Program-made: the position numbers and the translations under genes | NCBI GenBank assembly: GCA_017626655.1 | Contig: JAGAIH010000154.1 | Coordinates: 1 to 21,485, forward strand | DNA: 21,485 nt | Direction: 5' to 3' | Origin: Clostridia bacterium | GTDB lineage: Bacteria > Bacillota_A > Clostridia > Oscillospirales > CAG-272 | In this document: positions 7,860 through 15,594 of the stretch, one piece after another | Layout of the letters: every line of letters starts with the position of its first letter | How positions within the stretch are numbered: the stretch's first letter is position 1 | The notes under the pieces: model-generated | What the model was told of the DNA's origin: nothing | Databases searched by the model: none | The model's input: only the letters and a program-made list of their open reading frames with translations

Positions 7860-9464
7860 TTACGCCTGGGCGTCGGTATCGCTTTGACCGACGGCATCCT
7901 CAATCCCGGTCCCGGCTGTCTCTGCGGGGGCGGGCTGTGTCTGCGGGATCGCCTCCGCCTCAGCGGTTCCCTCCTCGGAGGACTCTCCGCCGTCCCCGGA
8001 ACGGTTGATGTTCACCGCGCCGAAGGGCATGATCCCTTGGGTAAACAGGGGCAGGGCATCCTCGCCGAACACCGACTCGGTCAGCTCCCGCAGGCCCTTC
8101 AGCTTATCGGGGGTCTCGGCGCAGGCCTTACGGATCTTGGGCAGGACGTGGGTGGACAGGGCAAAGTCCATGGCGCGGTCACTGGTCCAATCCGAAAAGA
8201 TGGCCATGTACATGGAGGAAAGATTCTCCATAGTCAGATCCGTGCTGTTCCCCAGCTTCAGGCCCATCTCCTCGTTCAGGTACTTGACCAGACGGTCCCA
8301 TTTGCACCACATATCCTCGGGCAGGAGATACTCCTCATAGAACTCCGCGACCATGGTGGTAAAGTGGGCGTAGCTGACGGGCTTGTAAGGATTCTTTTCG
8401 ATACGGGGAGCGGATTCGGCGCCCGCGGCGGGAGTGACGTTCACGCGCACCTTGACGCTTCGGCTGTAGGCGTCCCTGGTGGCGAGCTTATGGGCATGCT
8501 CCTTTCCGAGAATGGCAAAGAACCACATATTGGCGGGAACCGTGAATTCACGCGCGGAGACCTGCTCCAGGCCATGCTCCCCGATATCGGGGCGGAACAT
8601 GATGGTATGGCCCTTCATGGGATCACAGATATAGGATTCAAAATCATAGAAGTAACGGGTGAGCCTGTCGGGATCCACGTGATCCAAATAGGTACAACAA
8701 ATGGCGTTCTCCGCGTATTTGGCCGCGTACAGATCCACCAGAACGCCGGTGCCGCGGTTGTTGGCAGAGCCCATGGGGTTCTGACCCAGCATGGCATACA
8801 GCCCCTCCCAACTGTCCTTTACGGCGGTGATATGGCCGCCGAAGCCGAAGTAGCGGTTCAAAATCTCCACAACGCCCTTGACGCAGGTCTCGGGCTGAAT
8901 ATCCAGATAAACAAGGCGGGAGCTGGCCATGGCCACGGTCAGCATACGGCAGGTCTCGCGGGATATCTCGTATCCGCAGAGGGAGAAGTACGCGCAAAGC
9001 TGCTCCGACAGAGTATTGAAATCCGACAGCTCGTCGTAGCTGCGGACGGTGCGTTGCTGCTTCAGCTTGGCCTCAACCTCCCTGAGGGTATCCACGTAGG
9101 AGGTCGCGTCGATCTCCTCCTCGGGCTCCTTGGCCTCGGTCTGCTGCTCCATCGCGGCGATTCTGTTTACGTAGGCCTGATAGTTCTTCACGCGCTTCTT
9201 ATGGACAAGAATGGTGCCGATCAGGGACACGACCGCCACCAAAAGGGTAAAGCCGAAATACGGAAGAGCAGACAGGAGGTCGCTGGCCCTGTACACGTAC
9301 ATGGAGAATACAAAGATCAGAAAGGCGACTCCCTCCATCAGAAGAAACCCGATTACGGGGAAGCGCTTGGAGGGGGCAATATCCTCCAGCAGTGGTTCCT
9401 TACAAAAGACGCACATCGCGGTTCCGTCAATGTTCTTCGTTCCGCATTTTGGACAGATCTTCAT
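7860..9464 (-). CDS. Zinc-ribbon, two-TM protein with degenerate (pseudo-)AAA domain
   Basis: The 534-residue product starts at ATG 9464, with AAAGGA seven bases upstream. An N-terminal zinc ribbon has C4, C7, C18 and C21. Two hydrophobic segments (about 35-57 and 66-87) with flanking Lys/Arg place both ends inside. The cytoplasmic region aligns by eye with the two AAA neighbours along its length: LDHVD-x-DRLTRYFYDFES (260-277) matches LDEMN-x-ARVEYYFADFLS, and VPANMWFFAILG (309-320) matches LPVNMWYIGTAN. The Walker A segment is replaced by DIQPETCVKG near 188-197, with no GKT, and the Walker B Glu is lost, so nucleotide hydrolysis is not expected. The tail (about 460-534) is disordered and Ala/Glu/Thr-rich. 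It lies 55 bp after the transglutaminase gene and 35 bp before an active AAA gene. Inference: a catalytically dead ring subunit or scaffold. Confidence 0.82.
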   Translation of the reverse strand: MKICPKCGTKNIDGTAMCVFCKEPLLEDIAPSKRFPVIGFLLMEGVAFLIFVFSMYVYRASDLLSALPYFGFTLLVAVVSLIGTILVHKKRVKNYQAYVNRIAAMEQQTEAKEPEEEIDATSYVDTLREVEAKLKQQRTVRSYDELSDFNTLSEQLCAYFSLCGYEISRETCRMLTVAMASSRLVYLDIQPETCVKGVVEILNRYFGFGGHITAVKDSWEGLYAMLGQNPMGSANNRGTGVLVDLYAAKYAENAICCTYLDHVDPDRLTRYFYDFESYICDPMKGHTIMFRPDIGEHGLEQVSAREFTVPANMWFFAILGKEHAHKLATRDAYSRSVKVRVNVTPAAGAESAPRIEKNPYKPVSYAHFTTMVAEFYEEYLLPEDMWCKWDRLVKYLNEEMGLKLGNSTDLTMENLSSMYMAIFSDWTSDRAMDFALSTHVLPKIRKACAETPDKLKGLRELTESVFGEDALPLFTQGIMPFGAVNINRSGDGGESSEEGTAEAEAIPQTQPAPAETAGTGIEDAVGQSDTDAQA

Positions 9465-9519
9465 GGTGTATTCCTTTCAGTCTATGAAAAATAGGTCTTA
9501 CCGCAGAATGGGGGCGTGG

Positions 9520-11460
9520 TCATTCGATGGCCTCCAGCCGTCCGTTCACGACGCGGTAATAGGGGTTCTCGGGATGGATCTCAATGGTCTTCAGGTACAA
9601 GCTGTCCAAGGCGCTTCCCTTTGTCCAGATGCACTGTATGGTCTTGGGCAGATAGATGGAGCGGATATGTCGGTTCAGGATGCTGTGGTCTCCGAAGGTT
9701 CCGTCGTCTTCGATGGAGCCCAGAGAGATCACGGTGTAGGTCACGCCTCCATGTGTCACGGTCTCGGGGATCACCACGTTTCCCCGCTGATCGATATCCA
9801 CAAGCTGAACCTTGCGGTATCCCACGATAGCGTAGGTCATATCGTCCACGGTGAAGGTATCCCGCATGACGGGGCTGCCGTCCACTCCGTCGTAGGGCTC
9901 CTCTCCCCGCTCGGGGAGGCAGTCCGAAATATCAAATTGGCAGTTGCTCCACTGTACGAAGTGGCCGTCCATGAAGCTCTCACTGCGATCAATGACGTAC
10001 TGTTTTCCGTCACGCAGGAAATAGTACCAGACGTCTTGATCGTCGGTGACGCAGAAGTAGCGGTAATCGTATCCCAGATCGGATAACTCGTTATCATCCC
10101 ACGTGAGGTCACACCAGTACCACTCTCCGTCATCCAGACGGATCAGGTTCCAGCCATGGGGCTCTCCTTGGTTGGCTATGCCGCTCACAAGGACGTTGTC
10201 GATATTGTGGAAGTTGAGAAGCAAGCTGAAGGTCTCGGCAAAGCCCTCGCAGACCACACCCCGTCGGTTGTCAAAGAAGCCCCATATACTGAACGCCCAG
10301 TTACAGACGTCGGGATCGGCGTTCAGCACCTCGTAGGCGTAGTCCACCTCCTCGACGATGGTTTCGTAGTGGGCCATGGCGGTATAGTAGGCGGTTTCCT
10401 CATCCTCCACGGTTCTTACGATCTCCTCCACGCCTTCGTAAATCATGCGATTGTATTCGGCCCGCACCGCTCCGTCGATATAATCGTCGAAGACCAGCAC
10501 GTAGATCTCATTGCCCATCATGACGATGACCCGCGAGATCCAGTAGTACAGGGGATGGTCTTCCTTGTAGAGATAGTAGACCGAGGATATTTCGTCAAAG
10601 GTCAGGCCGAACAGGCTGACGTCCACCGCTCCCGCTTGATAGTAGATCGTGTTTTGATCCACGGTCAGGGGCTTGGCGTCGGCGTCCTCGTTATCGTGGA
10701 AGGCGGTCACCGTACGATGGATGGCGAGGTAAAGGGCCTGCATGGCGCTTCCCTTCTCGCGAGTGCCCAGGTACTCGTAGAAGTAGTCGTTGGCGTACCG
10801 CTCCTCGTCCCGGTAGATATTCACCTCGGGCGGTTCCTCGGGAAGCTCGGTTTCAGGCGTCTCGGTGGTCTCAGGCTCGGGGGGCTCGGTTTCAGGCGTC
10901 TCGGTAGTCTCGGGCTCGGGAGGCTCGGTTTCAGGCGTCTCGGTGGTCTCAGGTTCGGGAGGCTCGGTTTCGGGCGTCTCGGTGGTCTCGGGCTCGGGAG
11001 GATCGGTTTCGGGTGCCTCGGTAGTCTCGGGCTCGGGAGGCTCGGTTTCGGGTGCCTCGGTAGTCTCGGGCTCGGGAGGCTCGGTTTCGGGCGTCTCGGT
11101 GGTCTCGGGCTCGGGAGGCTCGGTTTCGGGTGCCTCGGTGGTCTCGGGCTCGGGAGAATCGGTTTCAGGTGCCTCGGTATTTTCGGTAATCTCGGTCTCG
11201 TCGGGATTGGGCTCGTCGGACTCGGGTTCGGGAGGCACAAGCTCGGTAGTTTCGGGCTCAATAGGCTCGGTTTCGGGAGGCTCGGGATCCTGCGAGAGCG
11301 CGGCGGTTGGCTTCTCCTCAGGAGTGATCACGGATCCCGACTCTGAAGGAGGTTCCGACGGATCGTCGTTCATAATGCGGAACAAGACATACCCGCCGCC
11401 ACACACGATGGTTACCGTCAGTAATATCGCGATCAGATTCACGAATATTTTGCTCTTCAT
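9520..11460 (-). CDS. Membrane-anchored transglutaminase-like protein with Pro/Glu/Thr stalk and LRR-like tail
   Basis: The 646-residue product starts at ATG 11460, with AAAGGAG five bases upstream. MKSK and a hydrophobic segment (about 5-28) predict an N-inside anchor. A Pro/Glu/Thr stalk (about 35-212) includes eight 13-residue units. The folded part carries a transglutaminase-like catalytic core: C404 in GVVCEGFAETFS, H435 in GEPHGWNLIRL and D451 in YWCDLTWDD, in the usual Cys-His-Asp order. Residues about 535-646 resemble BspA-type leucine-rich repeats (IPETV, IRSIYLPKTI, LKTIEIHPENP). The family includes proteases and crosslinking enzymes; the actual reaction is not visible. It is the first gene after a consensus promoter, with an 80-base leader, and leads the AAA operon. 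It probably acts on peptide, cell-wall or surface-protein substrates outside the membrane (inference). Confidence 0.88.
   Translation of the reverse strand: MKSKIFVNLIAILLTVTIVCGGGYVLFRIMNDDPSEPPSESGSVITPEEKPTAALSQDPEPPETEPIEPETTELVPPEPESDEPNPDETEITENTEAPETDSPEPETTEAPETEPPEPETTETPETEPPEPETTEAPETEPPEPETTEAPETDPPEPETTETPETEPPEPETTETPETEPPEPETTETPETEPPEPETTETPETELPEEPPEVNIYRDEERYANDYFYEYLGTREKGSAMQALYLAIHRTVTAFHDNEDADAKPLTVDQNTIYYQAGAVDVSLFGLTFDEISSVYYLYKEDHPLYYWISRVIVMMGNEIYVLVFDDYIDGAVRAEYNRMIYEGVEEIVRTVEDEETAYYTAMAHYETIVEEVDYAYEVLNADPDVCNWAFSIWGFFDNRRGVVCEGFAETFSLLLNFHNIDNVLVSGIANQGEPHGWNLIRLDDGEWYWCDLTWDDNELSDLGYDYRYFCVTDDQDVWYYFLRDGKQYVIDRSESFMDGHFVQWSNCQFDISDCLPERGEEPYDGVDGSPVMRDTFTVDDMTYAIVGYRKVQLVDIDQRGNVVIPETVTHGGVTYTVISLGSIEDDGTFGDHSILNRHIRSIYLPKTIQCIWTKGSALDSLYLKTIEIHPENPYYRVVNGRLEAIE
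10846..11172 (-). repeat. 39-nt tandem repeat encoding a 13-residue Pro/Glu/Thr stalk unit
   Basis: Eight full units plus a partial encode [A/T]PET[E/D]xPEPETTE. Units differ mainly by Ala/Thr at the first position and a few synonymous changes. This forms the extended stalk between membrane anchor and transglutaminase-like domain; unit number is likely to vary between strains. Confidence 0.9.
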
Positions 11461-11548
11461 GCCCGCTCCTTTCCCATGGCGCAGCCCGCGACATCACCGT
11501 GACATCAATCGGTACACATATATGCATTAAGGTATAAATATAGGTTAA

Positions 11549-11577
11549 ATTATATGCTTATGAGGAACCCATGTCAA
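11549..11577 (-). promoter_or_regulatory. Consensus sigma-A promoter of the AAA/transglutaminase operon
   Basis: On the minus strand TTGACA (11577-11572) is followed by exactly 17 bases and TATAAT (11554-11549), a perfect match to the vegetative consensus. Transcription would start near 11542, leaving about 80 bases before ATG 11460. An A/T-rich tract upstream (about 11590-11630) could act as an UP element. No other promoter of this quality was seen within the operon. Confidence 0.85.
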
Positions 11578-11677
11578 TACCGATGAACTTTCAATTTTGT
11601 TTTTTTACAAACAATTTACATTTATTCCATAAAAGAATTCTCCGAAAGCTCGTAACACTTCAGTATCCCAACCGATC

Positions 11678-11699
11678 ACGGCATATTCCCGCCGTTTTT
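11678..11699 (+). terminator. Possible weak terminator hairpin (plus orientation)
   Basis: ACGGC pairs with GCCGT across an 8-base loop, followed by a run of five T on the plus strand. The short stem makes it weak. It is the first of three plus-oriented hairpins in this gap. Confidence 0.3.
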
Positions 11700-11716
11700 C
11701 CCCACAGCTCACCATT

Positions 11717-11756
11717 ACCAACCTAATTTGAACCGTTCAATTCAGGTTGGTCTTTT
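11717..11756 (+). terminator. Terminator-like hairpin (plus orientation)
   Basis: ACCAACCT (11717-11724) pairs with AGGTTGGT (11744-11751). Inner bases AATT/AATT and GAA/TTC extend the stem with small bulges to a CCG loop. TCTTTTTCTT follows on the plus strand. Read on the minus strand it lacks a downstream T-run, so it faces no known gene. Confidence 0.5.
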
Positions 11757-11772
11757 TCTTACAAAAACAGAC

Positions 11773-11808
11773 AGGCGCGCAACTCCCAATCGAGTTGCGC
11801 GCCTTTTT
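11773..11808. terminator. Strong hairpin terminator ending the carbohydrate operon
   Basis: A 13-bp perfect stem (AGGCGCGCAACTC with its complement, six-base loop) lies about 25 bases beyond the stop codon at 11831. On the minus strand it is followed by GTCTGTTTTTG; on the plus strand by TTTTT. It should therefore stop minus-strand transcripts from the GH genes and works better still in the plus direction. Confidence 0.85.
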
Positions 11809-11830
11809 GCTGATTATGAATCATCCACGA

Positions 11831-13888
11831 TCAAGCATCATTCGTCCCAAAGAAGACCATGCAAGCTCCCTCCCCTTGGAAGTCAATCTCAATCTGAGAG
11901 GTTCCGTCGGCCAGGTGAGTGACCTTGGCGGGGATAGAGCTCCACACATCCTCTACAGTCTTCTTTTCGGTAACATAGCGGAAGGTCTGCCGCACCGTGG
12001 CGAAGACGCAGACCACGCCCTTGCCGGTTTGGGAGTTGATCTTCTCGTAGCACTCAAAGCCCGAGCCGGTCATACCGCTCTTGATGGCGGCCTCGGCGGT
12101 GATGTCGTCGCGGACCTGCTTGTAGCGGGACAGGATCTCCCTGAAGCGGGCGCGGCCCTCGGGGGACACCCCCGGGAGATCGCCCCAGATGCCGTTCTGA
12201 CCCAGGATGAGGGAGGCCAGGTTGATGTCCTGGGAGTGGATGGGATCGTCGGGGAGGTAGTGGGTGAGGAAGAGGACCGAGGGGATCCACTTATCGAAGG
12301 TCAGAGGAGTGCGGGCGAACCAGGTGCGGGGAGCGCCGGGGTGGACGAAGACGTTGCACCAGAAGGTGTCAGGGTCGATGGGGATGCCGTAGCTCTGGTA
12401 GTAGGGGCCGTTGTTGATGAGGAAATACTTCCCCACCGACAAAAATCCCAGGCCAACGCTGCGGTAGCCCTCGGTGATGTCGAAGTCCACGATAACGTCC
12501 GGGCAGGTGGCGCAGATCCTGTCCACGATCTTTTCCATGTAGATCCCCACCCGGAAGGCATAGGCGTCAGCCCGCTCCTCGGGGGTATTCTCGGCGGTAC
12601 CATGGTGATGATGCGGGGAATTACAGCCGTACTGACCCACCGCGTCCCATTTGAGGTAGGACACGCCAACCTCTTTGGACAGGCGGATGAGGGTATCCGC
12701 CAGCTCCTCCCAGTAGTCGCTGACCAGGCACATATCATAGCTCTCCTCGGTCTCCCAGACGGGATGGGGATCGTAGACCTTGCCGTTCCACTCGATCTTG
12801 CAGTCGGGACGGTTGGCCAGGGCTTTACTGGTGACGGCGGCGTGGGGCGGGCCGATCCAGAGGCCCAGCTTCATGCCGTAGCTGTCCAGGCGCGCCTTGA
12901 CCGTCCTCATGCCGTCTGGGAAGCGGGCGAGGTTGACCAGCCAGTCGCCGCACTTCTGATACCAGCCCGTGTCGATGACGAAGACCTCAATACCCATCTC
13001 GTGGGCGGCATCGATCTCGGAGAGCATCCGCTCCTGGTTCATGTCCATGAGGTAGCCCCGCTTGTTCCAGAAGCGGTTGCGCTCCTGGAAGCACCAGCTG
13101 TTGTAGAAGACGTAGGGCTTGCGGCTCTCGCGGTTGAGGGTATTGTACTTGAGCTGGAACTCGCGGAAGGCGGCGGCCAGGGTGTCGGTATCTCCCTGTA
13201 CCATGCCGAAGTCCAGCCAGACCGTCTCAAAGCCATTCTGATCCGGGACGGTACCCGCCAGGTAGTTGCCCTTCTTGGCCGAGAGGGTGACCGCTCTGTC
13301 GGGGGTGAAGCGGAACTCCATGAAGGCGTCGGGATACTGGGAGCCATGCTCGTAGGCGAGGAGGTAGCTGTCATGGCCGTTGGTACCCGCCAGGAGAGGG
13401 CCCATGGCGGTGAAGCCGTGGGTGAAGGCGGTGTCCTTGACGGGGACCTCGTTCATGCAGAAGCTGTGGAGCATCTCGTTGAATTCCGAGAAGCGGACCT
13501 CGGTGAGGCTGTCCGCGGAGGGGACCGAAAGGGCGCAGTAGTCCAGCCGCTCACCCGCCGTCTTGGTCAGCTTATGGGCGCCGTCACCCAACAGGATGTA
13601 CTTGAATTTGACCACGGGAGAGGCGTCGGCCACGCGGAGAAGGAGACGGAGGGTCAGGGCGGGGATGGCCTCGTAGGCCAGATCGAAGGCGTACTCGGTG
13701 ACCGCGTCGTTGCGTTTCTTCTCACAGGCCTTTTCCACCGAGGAAAAGACGGGGAGGAGAGGGGCGCCGTCCACCTCGAAGATGGGACCTATGAGGTCGC
13801 GGGAGGCGGTGGGGGTCCTGTAGGTCAGAAGGGCGGACTCACCGCCGAGGGTGAGGGTATAGCGGGAGGTACGAATACACGGTCTCAT
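11831..13888 (-). CDS. Divergent GH36-like alpha-galactosidase family protein
   Basis: The 685-residue product starts at ATG 13888, with AAAGGAG six bases upstream. It has the GH36 layout: an N-terminal beta-rich domain (about 1-240), then a catalytic TIM barrel with YNSWC (262-266), FVIDTGWYQ (303-311) and YLKWDAVGQYG (411-421), whose D415 is the expected nucleophile. The barrel segment after it reads DFDITEGYRSVGLGFL where alpha-galactosidases usually have an ECCSGGGGRFD-like motif, and the usual SD-x-x-D acid/base motif is replaced by INNGPYYQSY, so the specificity and acid/base residue are uncertain. No signal peptide is present, pointing to a cytoplasmic enzyme. It follows the GH43 gene by 18 bp and ends the operon. 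Activity on alpha-galactosides is likely but not certain. Confidence 0.85.
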   Translation of the reverse strand: MRPCIRTSRYTLTLGGESALLTYRTPTASRDLIGPIFEVDGAPLLPVFSSVEKACEKKRNDAVTEYAFDLAYEAIPALTLRLLLRVADASPVVKFKYILLGDGAHKLTKTAGERLDYCALSVPSADSLTEVRFSEFNEMLHSFCMNEVPVKDTAFTHGFTAMGPLLAGTNGHDSYLLAYEHGSQYPDAFMEFRFTPDRAVTLSAKKGNYLAGTVPDQNGFETVWLDFGMVQGDTDTLAAAFREFQLKYNTLNRESRKPYVFYNSWCFQERNRFWNKRGYLMDMNQERMLSEIDAAHEMGIEVFVIDTGWYQKCGDWLVNLARFPDGMRTVKARLDSYGMKLGLWIGPPHAAVTSKALANRPDCKIEWNGKVYDPHPVWETEESYDMCLVSDYWEELADTLIRLSKEVGVSYLKWDAVGQYGCNSPHHHHGTAENTPEERADAYAFRVGIYMEKIVDRICATCPDVIVDFDITEGYRSVGLGFLSVGKYFLINNGPYYQSYGIPIDPDTFWCNVFVHPGAPRTWFARTPLTFDKWIPSVLFLTHYLPDDPIHSQDINLASLILGQNGIWGDLPGVSPEGRARFREILSRYKQVRDDITAEAAIKSGMTGSGFECYEKINSQTGKGVVCVFATVRQTFRYVTEKKTVEDVWSSIPAKVTHLADGTSQIEIDFQGEGACMVFFGTNDA

Positions 13889-13906
13889 GGTGCGCTCCTT
13901 TCTTTT

Positions 13907-15559
13907 TCAAACGGTCTTTGTCCCGGTTCCCTTGGTCACGCCGCTCTCGTTGTAGGCGTCTACCGTGACGAAATAGGTGACTCCTTTGGTGAGACTGTAG
14001 ATAGTGGCTTCTGTGTCGCCAATGACCTGCCAATGGGTGTGGAGTTGATACGGATCAATACCCCAGCGGATGATATAGCCCTGGGCGTCCTCCACAGGTT
14101 CCCACTTGACCGTCATATTGCGGGTATCCTCGCAACGGGTGGCGGTGAAATCGGGGGCGGTTTTAGGTGCTTCCCCGCCGCCTAAGCCGAAGACGCGGAG
14201 ACCGCTGACCGAGAACTTGCCGCCCGCGGGGGTCTCGCCATGGTTGGTGAGCTTCAGGTAACGGAGGGTAGTCGCCTGCTCCAATTCAATATAGTCATGG
14301 GGCAGATCGTCGGTGCTGTCGCGGCGGTCAATGAGGGTGAACCAGCTCTCGCCGTCCGCCGAGGCCTCCAGGGTGTACTTGTAGGCAAAGCCGTGACCAC
14401 GGCCGCCCACGGCCTCCACATCCTGTTCGGCGAAATTGATCTGAACGGCGCAGACCTCGTAGATCTTGCCCAGATCCGTCCACAGCCATTCCCCCGCGCT
14501 CCCGGTCTCGGCGCTCCACCAGGTACGGAGGTTTTCGTCGAAGGCCTTGTCGGGGGTGTGATTCTCATCCAGCGACGAGGAGGCCTTGGCGGTCTTATGG
14601 AGGGAGAGGAGATGCCAGCCCGCGTCGGAGTCGGTGAAGGGGTCGTTCACCTCATGAGGGAGGAGTTGTGGGTAGTCACCGCGGTAGGTGTTGGTGTAGA
14701 TCAGACCGTCCGTCACCTTGGCGGGGAACAGGCAGAGGCGGCGCTCAAAGATATGGTTGACACTGATCGACACGGTGTCCATCTTCCAGCAGTTGCCCCT
14801 CTTGTCCGCGAACAGGCACCCGTGACCCGCCCCCCGCATGAAGCCCGTGGCCTTGTAGACAACGGGGCTGTTCTCACAGTAGGTGAAGGGACCCATGGGA
14901 GAGTCCGATACCGCGCAGCCGTCGCAGTAGCCCGCGTACTCGGTACCGGGTACAGCGTAGGTGAGGTAGTATTTCCCGTTGATCTTATTCATCCAGGGGC
15001 CTTCCAGGTGGGTGCGGCCCCCTTCCTTTTCGTTGATGTCTCCCACCCGCTCAAAGCCGCGGGTATCGCGGTCGCTTTGGAAGATATCCACGGGACCCTC
15101 CAGCACCTTGGAGGGGTCGGCGGGGTCCAGCTTGCAGGCGTGGAGGGGATGGACAGGGCTCAGACCCTCGTAGCAGTAGAGGGAGCCGTCGTCGTCCACG
15201 AAAAGGGCGGGATCGTCCCAGTAGTAGGGCCGTCCGGCATTCACCCAGGAGTCAGGGTCGCGGGGGTTATCGGAGTAGAGGATACTGCCCCCCTGACAAT
15301 GGGTGATGTAGATACGGTCCCCCATCACCACGGGACCGGGGGCGAAAAGACTGAACTCCGGCTGTTTTTCGAGATCCACCTCGATAAACTCCCAATTCGC
15401 CAGATCGGGGGACACCCAGTAGCCCGAGCCGTGGGAGGCGAAAAGGTAGTATTCGTCCTTGTACAGCACCACGGCGGGGTCGGCGGACTCCCGGGAGCGC
15501 ATGGGGGACTGGTACTGGTAGTTGATGCCTACGGGGTTACAGATGGTTTTAGACTTCAT
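13907..15559 (-). CDS. GH43-type glycoside hydrolase with F5/8-type (CBM32) and FN3 domains
   Basis: The 550-residue product starts at ATG 15559, chosen because AAGGAGA sits at 15565-15571; an upstream ATG at 15601 overlaps the preceding gene and has no SD. The N-terminal five-bladed propeller has the GH43 triad: D27 (ADPAVV, base), D116 (DDPALF, modulator) and E186 (HLEGPW, acid). Residues about 315-460 form an F5/8 type C/CBM32-like domain (KTAKASSSL, AFDENLRTWW, LKLTNHG), and about 465-550 a fibronectin type III domain. The family acts on arabinan, xylan or galactan side chains; the exact substrate is not visible. No signal peptide is seen, unusual for a protein with binding modules. Linked tightly to the GH36-like gene (18 bp). 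Confidence 0.9.
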   Translation of the reverse strand: MKSKTICNPVGINYQYQSPMRSRESADPAVVLYKDEYYLFASHGSGYWVSPDLANWEFIEVDLEKQPEFSLFAPGPVVMGDRIYITHCQGGSILYSDNPRDPDSWVNAGRPYYWDDPALFVDDDGSLYCYEGLSPVHPLHACKLDPADPSKVLEGPVDIFQSDRDTRGFERVGDINEKEGGRTHLEGPWMNKINGKYYLTYAVPGTEYAGYCDGCAVSDSPMGPFTYCENSPVVYKATGFMRGAGHGCLFADKRGNCWKMDTVSISVNHIFERRLCLFPAKVTDGLIYTNTYRGDYPQLLPHEVNDPFTDSDAGWHLLSLHKTAKASSSLDENHTPDKAFDENLRTWWSAETGSAGEWLWTDLGKIYEVCAVQINFAEQDVEAVGGRGHGFAYKYTLEASADGESWFTLIDRRDSTDDLPHDYIELEQATTLRYLKLTNHGETPAGGKFSVSGLRVFGLGGGEAPKTAPDFTATRCEDTRNMTVKWEPVEDAQGYIIRWGIDPYQLHTHWQVIGDTEATIYSLTKGVTYFVTVDAYNESGVTKGTGTKTV

Positions 15560-15564
15560 GCAGG

Positions 15565-15571
15565 TCTCCTT
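15565..15571 (-). promoter_or_regulatory. RBS deciding the GH43 start
   Basis: AAGGAGA lies five bases before ATG 15559 and excludes the longer start at 15601, which would overlap the upstream gene's stop. Confidence 0.7.
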
Positions 15572-15594
15572 CCCTGTGATCGGACGCTTGTCGG

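Larger units (their letters stand above)
11461..11830. other. Intergenic region between the two minus-strand operons
   Basis: These 370 bases contain no credible gene. They hold the terminator of the carbohydrate operon, two further plus-oriented hairpins with T-runs, an A/T-rich stretch with the imperfect palindrome at 11597-11614, and the promoter and leader of the AAA operon. Confidence 0.75.

Noticed and set aside
7884..9494. 536-residue plus-strand open frame
   Set aside because: It mirrors the zinc-ribbon/pseudo-AAA gene, which has clear Cys pairs, TM segments and an RBS.
11747..14185. 812-residue plus-strand open frame
   Set aside because: It is antisense to the GH36-like gene and arises from GC-rich codon use. 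It lacks a recognisable domain and a convincing RBS.
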